A stretch of DNA of 50,095 bases from positions 1-50,095 of the forward strand of contig JAFABV010000005.1 of the NCBI GenBank assembly GCA_023425865.1, read 5' to 3'. Positions 34,136 through 42,764 of the stretch are shown one piece after another; the stretch's first letter is position 1; each line of letters begins with the position of its first letter. The translations under genes and the position numbers were made by a program. This stretch comes from Bacteroidota bacterium. Its GTDB lineage: Bacteria > Bacteroidota > Bacteroidia > Bacteroidales > Bacteroidaceae. Below the pieces are notes generated by a model. It was not told the DNA's origin, made no database searches, and saw nothing but the letters and a program-made list of their open reading frames with translations.

Positions 34136-34387
34136 TTACTTCTTGATCTTCCCGTAACGGTTCATGAAGCGGTCTACGCGACCAGCTGTGTCGACCAGCT
34201 TGCTCTTTCCCGTGTAGAAGGGGTGCGAGGTGCTGGAGATTTCGATTTTTACCACGGGGTAAGTTTCGCCTTCAAACTCTACTGTATCATTTGTCTTGCA
34301 TGTAGACTTTGTAAGGAACATATCGCCGTTGGACATATCCTTGAATACGACGGGGCGATAGTTTTCGGGATGAATACCTTTTTTCAT
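34136..34387 (-). CDS. rpmE2: Ribosomal protein L31, type B
   Basis: 83 residues, MKKGIHPENYRPVVFKDMS, then FLTKSTCKTNDT, SSTSHPFYTGKSKLVDTAGRVDRF. The CxxC zinc pairs of type A L31 are absent, which marks the zinc-independent B form. Bacteroidetes often use this form as the main copy. It has its own promoter and terminator and splits the nuclease-type gene cluster without obviously belonging to it. Confidence 0.97.
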   Translation of the reverse strand: MKKGIHPENYRPVVFKDMSNGDMFLTKSTCKTNDTVEFEGETYPVVKIEISSTSHPFYTGKSKLVDTAGRVDRFMNRYGKIKK

Positions 34388-34441
34388 TTTACTTATATGT
34401 TAATGCATTAATATTTCGTTGCTACATAAAAATAGCGGCTG

Positions 34442-34473
34442 CAAAATTACAAAGAATTATGCAAGCCGCCAAA
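34442..34473 (-). promoter_or_regulatory. Promoter for rpmE2
   Basis: Reverse strand TTTG (34470-34473), 20 bases, TAATTTTG (34442-34449), 55 bases before the ATG. Confidence 0.65.
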
Positions 34474-34500
34474 CATTTCACTGATTATTTGTGATTTAGA

Positions 34501-35862
34501 TTACTGTGCATACACCACGGTAATGGTCTGCACACGAAGCTGCACACCGCCGCTGTTGGCCGAGTTGGCATTGACATAGGTGGCGTTGTTGCCGTCGAAG
34601 GTGACGGTTGCCGTGCTGTTGCCCACGTAGTCGGTGCCATTGTAGCTGTCGCAGGTGAAGATGATCTTGGCAATCTGTGCCTTGCCCGCAAACGTGATGG
34701 TGTTGTTGGCATAAAGACGTACACCTTTGGTGGCCGTGTAGAACTTAGGCGCGTTGGTGGGGTTGGTACCGGCGCTAAAGGTAATCGTTGAGCCGTCAGA
34801 AAGGCTGTAGGTCGTGGCGTTGGTGGCATTCTCCTGTCCGATGGTGTTGAGGTCGATGGTGGCTGTCACGGTGCCTGCAGTTACATTAGCTTTGACGGCT
34901 GTAACAGTGGTGCCCTCTACGGTAAGGCCAGATGATGTGCCACCCGTCTCACCACCGGTCTCGCCACCCGTCTCACCACCGGTGCTGCCGCCGCTGGTCT
35001 GTCCGTTGAGGCTGATGAGCTTACCGCCGGTATTCATCTCGGGAGTGTTGCCCTTGAAATTGACGAGCTTGCCGAGGAGCACAACCTTGTCGCCAGCCTT
35101 CAGCTGACTGGTAGATGTGTATTTGTCGCCATTGAAGTAATAGCTGCGGTAAATGGTAAACTTGCCATTTTCGGTGCCGTCGTCAGAAATAAAGAAGGTT
35201 GCGTTGCCGTATGTAGTGTCGATGTTCGGTGTGCCAACGATGGTACCTGTAACATATACCTCCTCCGTGGGAGTGTCGGCAGCCAGCGCGGTAGTAGTGC
35301 TAAGCGCCTTTGCTACGTTGTAAGGCGACTCGGCAGTGCCTTCACCGGCAGGGGCTACGGTGCTTCCGCCACCAGTGCTACTGCCGCCGGTCTTGCCGTT
35401 GATGGATATGATCTGTCCGCCCTGGGTCATCTCCTTGGTGCCATTGTAGTTGGTCAGCACACCATAAACGACGAGCGTGTCGCCTACGGCAAACTCATTA
35501 CCTGTGGTGAACTTGTCGCCGTTGTAGTAGTAGCCACGATAGATTTCCAGTGTGGTAGTGGCAGTCTTGGTGTCGCCGAGGTAGTAGGTGGCGTTGCCAT
35601 AGCTGGTGTCGATATTGTCGATCTTGGTCACGATGCCTGTCACATAGACCTTATCTGAGGTGTAGGTGCCGGCGGTGATGATGTCGAGGGCCTTGGCCAC
35701 GTTGTAGGGCGAGGCTGCTGTTCCCTCGCCAGCGGGTTCCGCGGCTGGCTCGGCGGGCGTCTCGTTGTAGTTCAAATCGAATGGGGCCGGAACGTCCTCG
35801 CAGGCGCTGAAGGTCAGGGCCACCATGGCTATTGCTAATGCTGATTGAATGAATTTTTTCAT
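34501..35862 (-). CDS. Lipoprotein with two tandem OB-fold-like domains
   Basis: 453 residues. Signal ends FSAC with Cys21. Two copies of one domain follow (about 44-155 and 170-290). Each opens EGTAxSPYNVAKAL and contains VYVTGxI or VYVTGTI, SYGNATYYLGD or TYGNATFFISD, YYYNGDKF or YYFNGDKY, and GDTLVVYGVLTNYNG or GDKVVLLGKLVNFKG. The pattern of five strands with VTG and VxGxL fits the YhcR-like OB domains found in extracellular nucleases. A GGETGG repeat linker (about 294-312) leads to a C-terminal beta domain (315-453). Last gene of the receptor operon; likely a surface nucleic-acid-binding component, which is inference. Confidence 0.82.
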   Translation of the reverse strand: MKKFIQSALAIAMVALTFSACEDVPAPFDLNYNETPAEPAAEPAGEGTAASPYNVAKALDIITAGTYTSDKVYVTGIVTKIDNIDTSYGNATYYLGDTKTATTTLEIYRGYYYNGDKFTTGNEFAVGDTLVVYGVLTNYNGTKEMTQGGQIISINGKTGGSSTGGGSTVAPAGEGTAESPYNVAKALSTTTALAADTPTEEVYVTGTIVGTPNIDTTYGNATFFISDDGTENGKFTIYRSYYFNGDKYTSTSQLKAGDKVVLLGKLVNFKGNTPEMNTGGKLISLNGQTSGGSTGGETGGETGGETGGTSSGLTVEGTTVTAVKANVTAGTVTATIDLNTIGQENATNATTYSLSDGSTITFSAGTNPTNAPKFYTATKGVRLYANNTITFAGKAQIAKIIFTCDSYNGTDYVGNSTATVTFDGNNATYVNANSANSGGVQLRVQTITVVYAQ

Positions 35863-35880
35863 TTTGTATCTTCTTTTTTG

Positions 35881-36738
35881 TTATTTTACTTCTTCGATGT
35901 CATCCAGCGAGCGGATGATCACTTCCCATGTGTTGTTAAAGCGCTTCATGATGCCGGTGACGTTGACCTTGCCCTGAGGCAGGGTGTTGGCTGCAAAGTC
36001 GGCAAAATTACTGGTGTAGAGCATAATGGTGCTGTTGCTGTACTCCTGAAAATAGACGCTCTTGGATCCTGCTCCGGCCCCTGCGTTGGCGTAGGTGGCG
36101 GTGCCGTCGGCACCCTTGAACGATACGTTCTGCAGCGTGACGAGCTTGCCGCCGTACTCCAGTCCGTTCTTGGCAGCCGTCCACGACTTGTCGAAGACGA
36201 TGGGCTCTACGGTCTTGGACTGTCCGGTGAGCTTGAAGTGCTGTGCCCAGAGGCTACGGCTCATGCGGCTCACGTAGGTCTGTCCGCTGGCATTGGTGTA
36301 GGGTGTGCCAATTTCGGCCTGCTTGCCGTAGTTGCCGATATAGAGGTCTTTGAGGTCGATGAGCACCTCGGCACCCACGGGTAGCGTGCCGAAGAGTCCG
36401 CCTTGCGATATGGCGATGATGATGGCGCCCGTGCCGTCGTCCACGGCAATCTCGTTGTAGAGGTTGCCCTTGATGTCGTTGCCCGTCACCACGGCCTTGA
36501 TCTGCATGTCGTCGGCAATCTTGGTGTACGACGTGCCGTCGCGGTAGTCGGTCTCGATGTAAGTCTTATATTGGGCTTTGAGCGCGGCGATGGTCACCAC
36601 GTTGGTCTCTTGGATGGCGGGATTGCCCACACCGGCCTCGTCGGCGGTGAGCTCGGGCGTGTCCCAGTCGCCGTCCATACAGCTTGTCGTGAGACTGCAA
36701 GCCATTGCAAGGAGCAATATATATTTGAATGTCTTCAT
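35881..36738 (-). CDS. DUF5689-type lipoprotein
   Basis: 285 residues. Signal ends TTSC with Cys20. The first half (about 45-160) has TIAALKAQY, IKAVVTGNDIKGNLYNEIAVDDGTGAI and VGAEVLIDLKDLYIGNYGKQ, the DUF5689 signature, itself OB-like. The second half repeats a similar theme, with LVTLQNVSFKGADGTATY and GKVNVTGIMKRFNNTWEVIIRSLDDI. It lies 11 bases after the receptor gene and 18 before the double-OB lipoprotein, forming one operon. It probably sits on the cell surface as a ligand-binding partner of the receptor, in the position a SusD protein has in sugar systems. Confidence 0.85.
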   Translation of the reverse strand: MKTFKYILLLAMACSLTTSCMDGDWDTPELTADEAGVGNPAIQETNVVTIAALKAQYKTYIETDYRDGTSYTKIADDMQIKAVVTGNDIKGNLYNEIAVDDGTGAIIIAISQGGLFGTLPVGAEVLIDLKDLYIGNYGKQAEIGTPYTNASGQTYVSRMSRSLWAQHFKLTGQSKTVEPIVFDKSWTAAKNGLEYGGKLVTLQNVSFKGADGTATYANAGAGAGSKSVYFQEYSNSTIMLYTSNFADFAANTLPQGKVNVTGIMKRFNNTWEVIIRSLDDIEEVK

Positions 36739-36749
36739 TGTCCTGATGT

Positions 36750-39236
36750 TTAGAATTTGTAAGCGATGTTCAGCATGCCGTTGGTGCCGAAGGCATAATA
36801 CTTCTTCGGGTTCTTGGAGAAACGGTACAAGCGGCTGTTGCCGGAAGAGGTGTAGTCGGAGCGGCTCTGCTCGTAGCCACCGGTCACGATGTGCTGGTTG
36901 TTGAGGATGTTAGACACCATGAGGTTGATGGAGAGGCTGCCGTGCTTGAGGTAGATGCTTCTGCCGATGGAGCCGTCGAACATCCATCCACCGTGTCCCT
37001 TGTCCTGAGGAGATACTGTGGTCTGCCCGATTTTTGCCAGTGAGCTCTCGTAGCGGTAGTAGGGCGAGTAGCTCAGGTAGATGCGATCGTACCAGTTGCC
37101 GCTGAGGTCAATGAACCATCCGCGCTGGTGATAGCTCAGTCCGATGGAGGTGGCGGTGAGCGGTGTACCACTCTCGCGCATGTTTTTCACCAGTGCCACA
37201 TCGTCATTGTAGGTTCCCTGTGTGGAGTTGATGTAGCGTACGTTGGCATCGCTCACGTTCTTGGCATCGCTCAATGTGCCGATGAGCTTGAGGTTGAGGA
37301 ATGAGGTCAGCTTGAAGTCGAGGCCGCCTTCCACGCCATAGTATTCCTTGGTGAGGCCGGTGAGTGAGTTGTAAGAGAAACTGTTGATGTCGTCGAAATA
37401 AAACTGTGTCCACTCGGTGACGTGCGAAATGTGGTAGTAGTAGCCGCTGATGTTGGCGTGCAGCCAGCTGTTGCGCAGCTGATAGCCCACCTCGCTGGAG
37501 AAGACGCGCTCGTTGTGGAGGCTCGACACGAAGTCGTTGTTCATCTCGGGAGCCACAAAGGCTGTCGTGGCCTCAGGAGCGCGGCTCTCGAAGCCCATGC
37601 CCAAGGTGAGCGTATTGCCGCGGCCGAGGTTGAAGTCGCCGCTGGCCTTGATGCCACCCTCTACAAACTTGGCCGTCTTGCTCTTGCCGTAAGAATTGTC
37701 GGCAAAGAGTCCGTTGCGCATCTTGCCGTCGCGCTGCATGGTCTTTCCGCCCAAGCGTGCGGCGATAGTGTAGTGTACGATGCCGAAGTTCTCGGCATAG
37801 TTGGTCCACAGTTGTGCCTTCTGCGTGATGATGTTGTAGTCGTAGCCAAACTTGTCGCCCTCGCCCACAACGGCGTTGGGGTGGTTGAGGTCGTACTGCA
37901 ACTTGTCGGAACCCTCGGGGTAGTTGCCCAGGGCGTAGAAGTTGATGTTGCGGTAAGAGCTGGCGCCGAGCATGTCGTCCATGGTCTGGTAGTGGCTACC
38001 GTTGTTGTAGCTCACCAGGAATCCGTTGTTCCATACGCTCTTCTCGGTGAGGTGCGAGGTGAGGGTAGATGTCAGCGTGAGGTTCAGGGCGTTGTTGTGC
38101 TTGGCTTGTATGAAGTACATGGCATCGGCTCCCTGCTTGGCGGCCTGCCGGTTAGCGAAGATCAGCTGGTCGAAGTTGATCTGGCGTACTGCCTTGCTGC
38201 TACTCAGATAGTCGATGGCGGTGAGGAAGTCGTCGTAGCCTTGGCGCGAGTTCATCGCGTTGTCGCCCCACACGTCATAGTAGCTCGACGGCAACCGTTT
38301 CCAGTAGTCGGGATGCGGGTTGTCGGCACCGTTGTAGTTGAGCTTGGTGCTCGAATACCAACTGTACTTGCCAAAGAGCGAAGTGGTGAGCTTGTTCTTG
38401 TCATTGAGCTTCCAGTCCCAGGTGAAGATAGCCGACGGGGCGTAGTCGTTCACTACGCGGCTGTTGCGTATTTTCCCGTTTTGGTATCCCCAGTAGGGAT
38501 TGTACTGGTAGTCGTTGGCCAGCCAGTACATCTCGTCGGTCGACGCACCCTGTGTGGAACGCTCGGTGGGGTTGCCCCAGGTAGAGAACGACAACGAGTG
38601 GTTGTTACCAATGAGTTTCTGAATGCCGAAGAAATACGACAAGGCGTTGTAGAACGTTCCGGGCACATAACCCTTATCGGCCCAGCGATAGGTGACGTTG
38701 GCCGAGTAGGCCCATCCCTTGCTGTTGAGTCCGCTATTGTAGGTGTACATGCCACGAAGCGTGTAGTTGCGGTTGGCACCCGTGAGCGTGATGCGGTGGC
38801 CTGTGGCCATGCTTGCGGGGCGGAAATTGTAATTGTTAGAGCCTCCGATGCCCGTCATGGAGAAATTGTTGCTCTCAAAGGGCAGGGCCGACTCCATGTT
38901 GCGGGTCTGCTGGTTTAGGCCACCAACCATCGAATAGCGAAACTGTCCTGACTCCATGTCGTTGACCAATATGCCATTGATGTAGATATCATTGTATTTC
39001 TGGTCAAGCGCACGGTATCTGAATCTTACCGGCGAAAAAAGAAATCCCACCTCAGAGGCATATACGTTGGTACGAGAGTTGACGATGGTCACGTTTCGTG
39101 ACATGTTGTCATCTTCTCCCAATTGAGCCTCGGTGAAAGTGAAAGCAGCCTCGCCAACGTTTGTAGAATCGGTCTGGGCAAACGACAGCGGGGCATAGCT
39201 TAAGGCCATCAAGGCCAACATAAGCTTTTTCTGCAT
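36750..39236 (-). CDS. TonB-dependent outer-membrane receptor without the N-terminal regulatory domain
   Basis: 828 residues. Signal peptide ends about SFAQ (20). The common carboxypeptidase-like domain of Bacteroidetes receptors is missing; a short plug (about 45-150) has RFRYRALDQKYNDIYINGI and the GGSNNYNFRP segment, then a large barrel to the C-terminal aromatic end IAYKF. The barrel contains NDYQYNPYWGYQNGKIRN. The receptor should import a bound ligand across the outer membrane using TonB energy. Head of an operon with DUF5689 and OB-fold lipoproteins, divergent from a secreted nuclease-type enzyme, which suggests a nucleic acid or oligonucleotide ligand. Confidence 0.87.
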   Translation of the reverse strand: MQKKLMLALMALSYAPLSFAQTDSTNVGEAAFTFTEAQLGEDDNMSRNVTIVNSRTNVYASEVGFLFSPVRFRYRALDQKYNDIYINGILVNDMESGQFRYSMVGGLNQQTRNMESALPFESNNFSMTGIGGSNNYNFRPASMATGHRITLTGANRNYTLRGMYTYNSGLNSKGWAYSANVTYRWADKGYVPGTFYNALSYFFGIQKLIGNNHSLSFSTWGNPTERSTQGASTDEMYWLANDYQYNPYWGYQNGKIRNSRVVNDYAPSAIFTWDWKLNDKNKLTTSLFGKYSWYSSTKLNYNGADNPHPDYWKRLPSSYYDVWGDNAMNSRQGYDDFLTAIDYLSSSKAVRQINFDQLIFANRQAAKQGADAMYFIQAKHNNALNLTLTSTLTSHLTEKSVWNNGFLVSYNNGSHYQTMDDMLGASSYRNINFYALGNYPEGSDKLQYDLNHPNAVVGEGDKFGYDYNIITQKAQLWTNYAENFGIVHYTIAARLGGKTMQRDGKMRNGLFADNSYGKSKTAKFVEGGIKASGDFNLGRGNTLTLGMGFESRAPEATTAFVAPEMNNDFVSSLHNERVFSSEVGYQLRNSWLHANISGYYYHISHVTEWTQFYFDDINSFSYNSLTGLTKEYYGVEGGLDFKLTSFLNLKLIGTLSDAKNVSDANVRYINSTQGTYNDDVALVKNMRESGTPLTATSIGLSYHQRGWFIDLSGNWYDRIYLSYSPYYRYESSLAKIGQTTVSPQDKGHGGWMFDGSIGRSIYLKHGSLSINLMVSNILNNQHIVTGGYEQSRSDYTSSGNSRLYRFSKNPKKYYAFGTNGMLNIAYKF

Positions 39237-39383
39237 AGATGAATAATTAAGTTGATTTAATATAATAGGTGCAAAATAACGAAATATATTTGGAATGGGA
39301 GAAGCTTTTTGATTGAATTTTCAATAAAGATGTGGAAATCTCAAAATTAATTACGATATTTGCATCAACATAATATAACGTCA

Positions 39384-40430
39384 ATGAAGCGATATTTAGC
39401 ATTTTTTGCCATCATGTTGACCATGGTGCTGGCTGCCTCAGGGCAGAAACGTTTTTCGGTATATGCGGTGGGGTTCTATAATCTGGAGAACCTATTTGAT
39501 ACATGTCATGACGAGGGAAAGAACGACTACGAGTTTTTGCCTTCAGGATCTTATCACTGGGACGGACTGAAATACAGTCATAAGTTGAAGAATATGTCAC
39601 AGGCATTGAGCGATATGGGAACCTCTATGCTTCCCGGCGTGGGCTGTGCCATCATCGGCGTGTCGGAGGTAGAGAATGCCAAGGTGCTCACTGATCTTTG
39701 CAACCAGCCGGCACTGAAAGCTCGTGGGTATCAGTTTTGCCATATTGAGGGCCCAGACAAGCGTGGCGTGGATTGTGGCCTGCTCTACAACCCCAAATTT
39801 TTCACGGTTGAGGATGTGAGGCTGGTGCCTTATGTTCCGACAGAGAAACAGGACAGTGGTTTCACGACCCGCGGTTTCCTCACCGTAACAGGCCAGTTGG
39901 CTGGTGAGCCTATTGCGGTCATTGTGTGTCACCTGCCCAGCCGTTTTAGCGGATCTTATTATCGTGAGGTGGGTGCTGAGCAGGCAAAGGCCGTGAAAGA
40001 CTCTCTGTTGGCTGAGAATCCTAAGCGCAAAGTGATGGTGATGGGTGATATGAACGATGACCCTAACAACCGCAGCATGTACGACATCTTGCGCGGTAAA
40101 GAAGAAATTGCCAAAGTGGGAGAGGGGGATATGTACAATCCTTGGTACAACATACTGGTGAAACAAGGCACGGGTACGCTGATGTACCAAGGTTCTTGGA
40201 ACCTCTTCGACCAGATTCTGTTGACCCCCAATATGCTCAACCCCGCTGGTTCGCGCGACTATCGAGAGTTGAAATATCTGAAGAACGAGATTCAGCGTAT
40301 GCCTTATCTTTTCCAGACAGAAGGTGCATACAAGGGTTCTACCAAGCGCACTACGGCTGGCGGTGTATGGCTCGATGGTTATTCAGACCACCTGCCCGTG
40401 TGCGTGTACTTGGTGAAAGAACAGAAGTAA
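39384..40430 (+). CDS. Secreted endonuclease/exonuclease/phosphatase family protein
   Basis: 348 residues from the ATG at 39384 (MKRYLAFFAIMLTMVLAASG, a signal peptide without lipobox). The EEP fold is shown by FYNLENLFDT, the metal-binding Glu in IGVSEVEN, CHLPSRF, the active-site GDMNDDP, and the terminal SDHLPV. EEP enzymes cut nucleic acid backbones, phosphoinositides or nucleotide phosphates. Divergent from the receptor operon across 147 bases, so the two units may be coregulated. Known extracellular nucleases combine an OB domain with this same catalytic domain in one chain; here they are on separate proteins. Confidence 0.9.
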   Translation: MKRYLAFFAIMLTMVLAASGQKRFSVYAVGFYNLENLFDTCHDEGKNDYEFLPSGSYHWDGLKYSHKLKNMSQALSDMGTSMLPGVGCAIIGVSEVENAKVLTDLCNQPALKARGYQFCHIEGPDKRGVDCGLLYNPKFFTVEDVRLVPYVPTEKQDSGFTTRGFLTVTGQLAGEPIAVIVCHLPSRFSGSYYREVGAEQAKAVKDSLLAENPKRKVMVMGDMNDDPNNRSMYDILRGKEEIAKVGEGDMYNPWYNILVKQGTGTLMYQGSWNLFDQILLTPNMLNPAGSRDYRELKYLKNEIQRMPYLFQTEGAYKGSTKRTTAGGVWLDGYSDHLPVCVYLVKEQK

Positions 40431-40439
40431 CAAGCACTC

Positions 40440-40497
40440 TCCCCTTGCCCCCTCCGCCACAAGGGTGGAGGAGGGGGCTTGCGCCATGGGAGAGAGT
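40440..40497 (+). terminator. Large hairpin after the EEP gene
   Basis: CTCTCCC...CCCCCTCC-CCAC pairs with GTGGAGGAGGGGG...GGGAGAG. It resembles the hairpin at 4073 in its inner GGTGGAGGAG sequence. No long T-run follows. Confidence 0.65.
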
Positions 40498-40516
40498 TAA
40501 GCGGTATCATGTTTAG

Positions 40517-41164
40517 ATGAAAAAACAAGAACCTAAACTATCTGAAAGCCATATCCCTCACTCAGGGAATGGGGGAGCGGAGGCCGAACCTGAGTCTCAC
40601 CCTTTCACCCCTTTTCTTCCTGCCAACGCTCGACTACTCATGCTCGGTACCTTTCCTCCCGCGCCTAAGCGCTGGTGTATGGCGTGGTACTACCCCAATT
40701 TTACGAACGACATGTGGCGAATCTTCGGTCTGCTCTTTTGGGGTGATAAGCTGCATTTTGTGGATGTTGAGCATAAGACTTATCGGCTGGACGCCCTTCA
40801 GGCATTCTTGGAAAACAAGGGCGTCGCACTCTTTGACACGTGTCTGCGTATTAGGCGAACTAAAGGTACGGCATCTGACAAAGACCTTGAGGTGGTGGAA
40901 CAGGCTGACCTCGACGGTATGTTGCGTGCTTTGCCCGGGTGTAAGGCGGTTATCGCCGCTGGGCAGTTGGCCACCGATATCTTTACGGCACACTATGGTA
41001 TCGACACCCGTGGAATGCGGATGGGTGACTATCGCACGTTTGAGTTTGAAGGGCGCACCATCAGACTCTATCGCGAACCGAGTTCATCACGCGCCTATCC
41101 AATGAAGGTGGAGGCGAAGGCGGAATATTACAAAAAGATGTTGCAAGACATCAATCTATTATAA
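40517..41164 (+). CDS. Uracil-DNA glycosylase superfamily protein
   Basis: 215 residues. After a charged N-terminal tail (1-38), LLMLGTFPPAPKRW (about 41-54) corresponds to the water-activating loop, YYPNFTNDMWRIFG to the base-recognition region, CKAVIAAGQLATDIF to a core strand, and SSSRAYP (about 191-197) to the DNA-intercalating loop that is HPSP in classical enzymes. It may excise damaged or deaminated bases. It could be a repair enzyme unrelated to the nuclease-type cluster, or handle uracil-containing DNA. Confidence 0.78.
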   Translation: MKKQEPKLSESHIPHSGNGGAEAEPESHPFTPFLPANARLLMLGTFPPAPKRWCMAWYYPNFTNDMWRIFGLLFWGDKLHFVDVEHKTYRLDALQAFLENKGVALFDTCLRIRRTKGTASDKDLEVVEQADLDGMLRALPGCKAVIAAGQLATDIFTAHYGIDTRGMRMGDYRTFEFEGRTIRLYREPSSSRAYPMKVEAKAEYYKKMLQDINLL

Positions 41165-41174
41165 TTATGAAGAG

Positions 41175-41203
41175 GAAATGGCTCTGCCATGGAGAGCCAT
41201 TTC
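41175..41203 (+). terminator. Perfect 11-bp hairpin before udk
   Basis: GAAATGGCTCT pairs with AGAGCCATTTC. Only a weak T context follows. Confidence 0.55.
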
Positions 41204-41231
41204 ACTGTAACCAACTACAATAACGCAAACA

Positions 41232-41858
41232 ATGGACGATAAAATAACAATTATTGGCATCGCTGGTGGAACTGGGTCAGGCAAGACGACAGTAGTGAAG
41301 AAGATTGCGCAGTCGCTGCCTCCCCACTATGTGGCTGTAGTGCCTCTTGACTCCTATTATAATGATACTACGGGCATGACCGACGAGGAACGCAAAGCCA
41401 TCAACTTTGACCATCCTGATGCCTTCGACTGGAAACTCTTGATAAAGCATGTCAACGAACTGCGCGAGGGCAAGGCCGTGGAGCAGCCAACGTATAGTTA
41501 TCTGATCAGCAACCGCCTGCCTGAGACCATTCTTGTAGAGCCAAAGCCGGTTATTATCGTCGAGGGGATTATGACGCTGATAAACAAAAAGCTGCGTGAT
41601 ATGATGGATCTGAAGATATTTGTCGATGCTGACCCCGATGAGCGTCTTATCCGCAATATCCAACGTGACACTATCGACCGCGGACGTACTGTCTCTATGG
41701 TTGTAGACCGTTACCTGAAAGTGCTCAAGCCCATGCACGAACAGTTTATTGAGCCTACCAAGCGTTTTGCCGACCTCATCATTCCGCAGGGAGGGGAGAA
41801 TGCCAAAGGTATAGCCATCCTGTGTAAATATATAGAAGGACTTGTGCCAGGGGAATAG
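41232..41858 (+). CDS. udk: Uridine kinase
   Basis: 208 residues. P-loop GGTGSGKTTVV (about 10-20), LDSYYND, NFDHPDAFDW, the substrate motif PTYSY, IIVEGIMTL, and DADPDERLIRNIQRD. It phosphorylates uridine and cytidine for salvage. Its position after the nuclease genes and DNA glycosylase fits use of nucleosides released from nucleic acid, though cotranscription is not shown. Confidence 0.95.
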   Translation: MDDKITIIGIAGGTGSGKTTVVKKIAQSLPPHYVAVVPLDSYYNDTTGMTDEERKAINFDHPDAFDWKLLIKHVNELREGKAVEQPTYSYLISNRLPETILVEPKPVIIVEGIMTLINKKLRDMMDLKIFVDADPDERLIRNIQRDTIDRGRTVSMVVDRYLKVLKPMHEQFIEPTKRFADLIIPQGGENAKGIAILCKYIEGLVPGE

Positions 41859-41958
41859 GTGTAGGTCATCATTCAAATCAGACCTGACAGTGGGAATGAG
41901 GCAGACTCCCTAACCATGGTCTCCCCATTGCTGACTGTAATGGCTGCATGCATTACGG

Positions 41959-41996
41959 CGACGGCCGAAAACGCTATTCCGCGTTTTCGGCCGTCG
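41959..41996. terminator. 16-bp terminator overlapping the end of the DUF308-like gene
   Basis: CGACGGCCGAAAACGC (41959-41974) pairs fully with 41981-41996, followed by TTTT on the plus strand. On the reverse strand the first arm codes for the last residues of the membrane protein gene. Confidence 0.85.
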
Positions 41997-42630
41997 TTTT
42001 GGTTTCGGTGGCATTCTCGGTATTCTCCTCCGTAACAGGGGGAAGGGGTTGATGCGCTTTCTCGAATGCGCGGCGACACTGGTGAATCTTGATGGCATTG
42101 ACGAGATCGACCGCACCGTAGACCATCATGCACCATCCAATGATGAAGAGCGGGGCAGTGGCGATGACCGAAGGCTTGATGACGGCTACAAGTCCAATGA
42201 GCAGGATGATGGTGGGGAAGGCCCACCATAAACACCCCACGCGGGCAAAGCGCGAGACGGTACCGAGATTGAAAAACTGGTTGAGTGCCCCCAGGATCAA
42301 GATGCCTGCCAACACATAGATTAACCCATTGACAAAGGTGTTGGGAGCCAGTGCCAGCAGGGCACCAAGAATGACACTTCCTATGCCTACAATAGGGAAT
42401 GATGGAGAGGGACCGGCTATCAGTTTGCCCTGTGCGTCGAACACTTGGACATCGTCGGTGTGGCGCTTAGACGAGAAATAGGCGAAGCAACTGATGAGTC
42501 CGGAGACAAAGAAGATTATACCAATGGTGATGGTAATCCAGGTAACGGTCTGCTCGCGATACTTGACGAGCAGGGCGCCTACGATAATGGCACCAATGGC
42601 ACGGAAAATGCTGCTTTGAAATACTTTCAT
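41974..42630 (-). CDS. DUF308/HdeD-like membrane protein
   Basis: 218 residues from the ATG at 42630 (MKVFQSSIFRAIGAIIVG); an in-frame ATG at 42651 is also possible. Six hydrophobic segments pair up in the repeated pattern of HdeD/DUF308 proteins: about 8-22, 29-47, 77-95, 97-115, 133-148 and 152-172. The C-terminus is polar with Glu/Thr runs. These inner-membrane proteins are linked to acid resistance in enterobacteria, but their function in Bacteroidetes is not known. Confidence 0.8.
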   Translation of the reverse strand: MKVFQSSIFRAIGAIIVGALLVKYREQTVTWITITIGIIFFVSGLISCFAYFSSKRHTDDVQVFDAQGKLIAGPSPSFPIVGIGSVILGALLALAPNTFVNGLIYVLAGILILGALNQFFNLGTVSRFARVGCLWWAFPTIILLIGLVAVIKPSVIATAPLFIIGWCMMVYGAVDLVNAIKIHQCRRAFEKAHQPLPPVTEENTENATETKTTAENAE

Positions 42631-42670
42631 TGTAATAAGTGGTTTGGCCATAAGGCTCTTTCTTGTAGTG

Positions 42671-42678
42671 CAAAGATA
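42671..42678 (-). promoter_or_regulatory. -7 box for the DUF308-like gene
   Basis: Reverse strand TATCTTTG, with CTTG 20 bases upstream. It excludes the frame's far upstream start. Confidence 0.6.
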
Positions 42679-42723
42679 GGTGAACTTTCTGAGAAAAGCA
42701 AGGAGCAAGTCACAATAAATTTG

Positions 42724-42731
42724 TAATTTTG
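42724..42731 (+). promoter_or_regulatory. -7 box for the histidine phosphatase gene
   Basis: TAATTTTG followed by CC, 33 bases before ATG at 42765. Confidence 0.5.
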
Positions 42732-42764
42732 CCCCCCATAGTGCTATTGTATTCAAATCGGGAA

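Noticed and set aside
37422..38918. Plus-strand frame of 498 residues inside the TonB receptor gene
   Set aside because: Antisense shadow; Val/Ala-rich composition and no domain.
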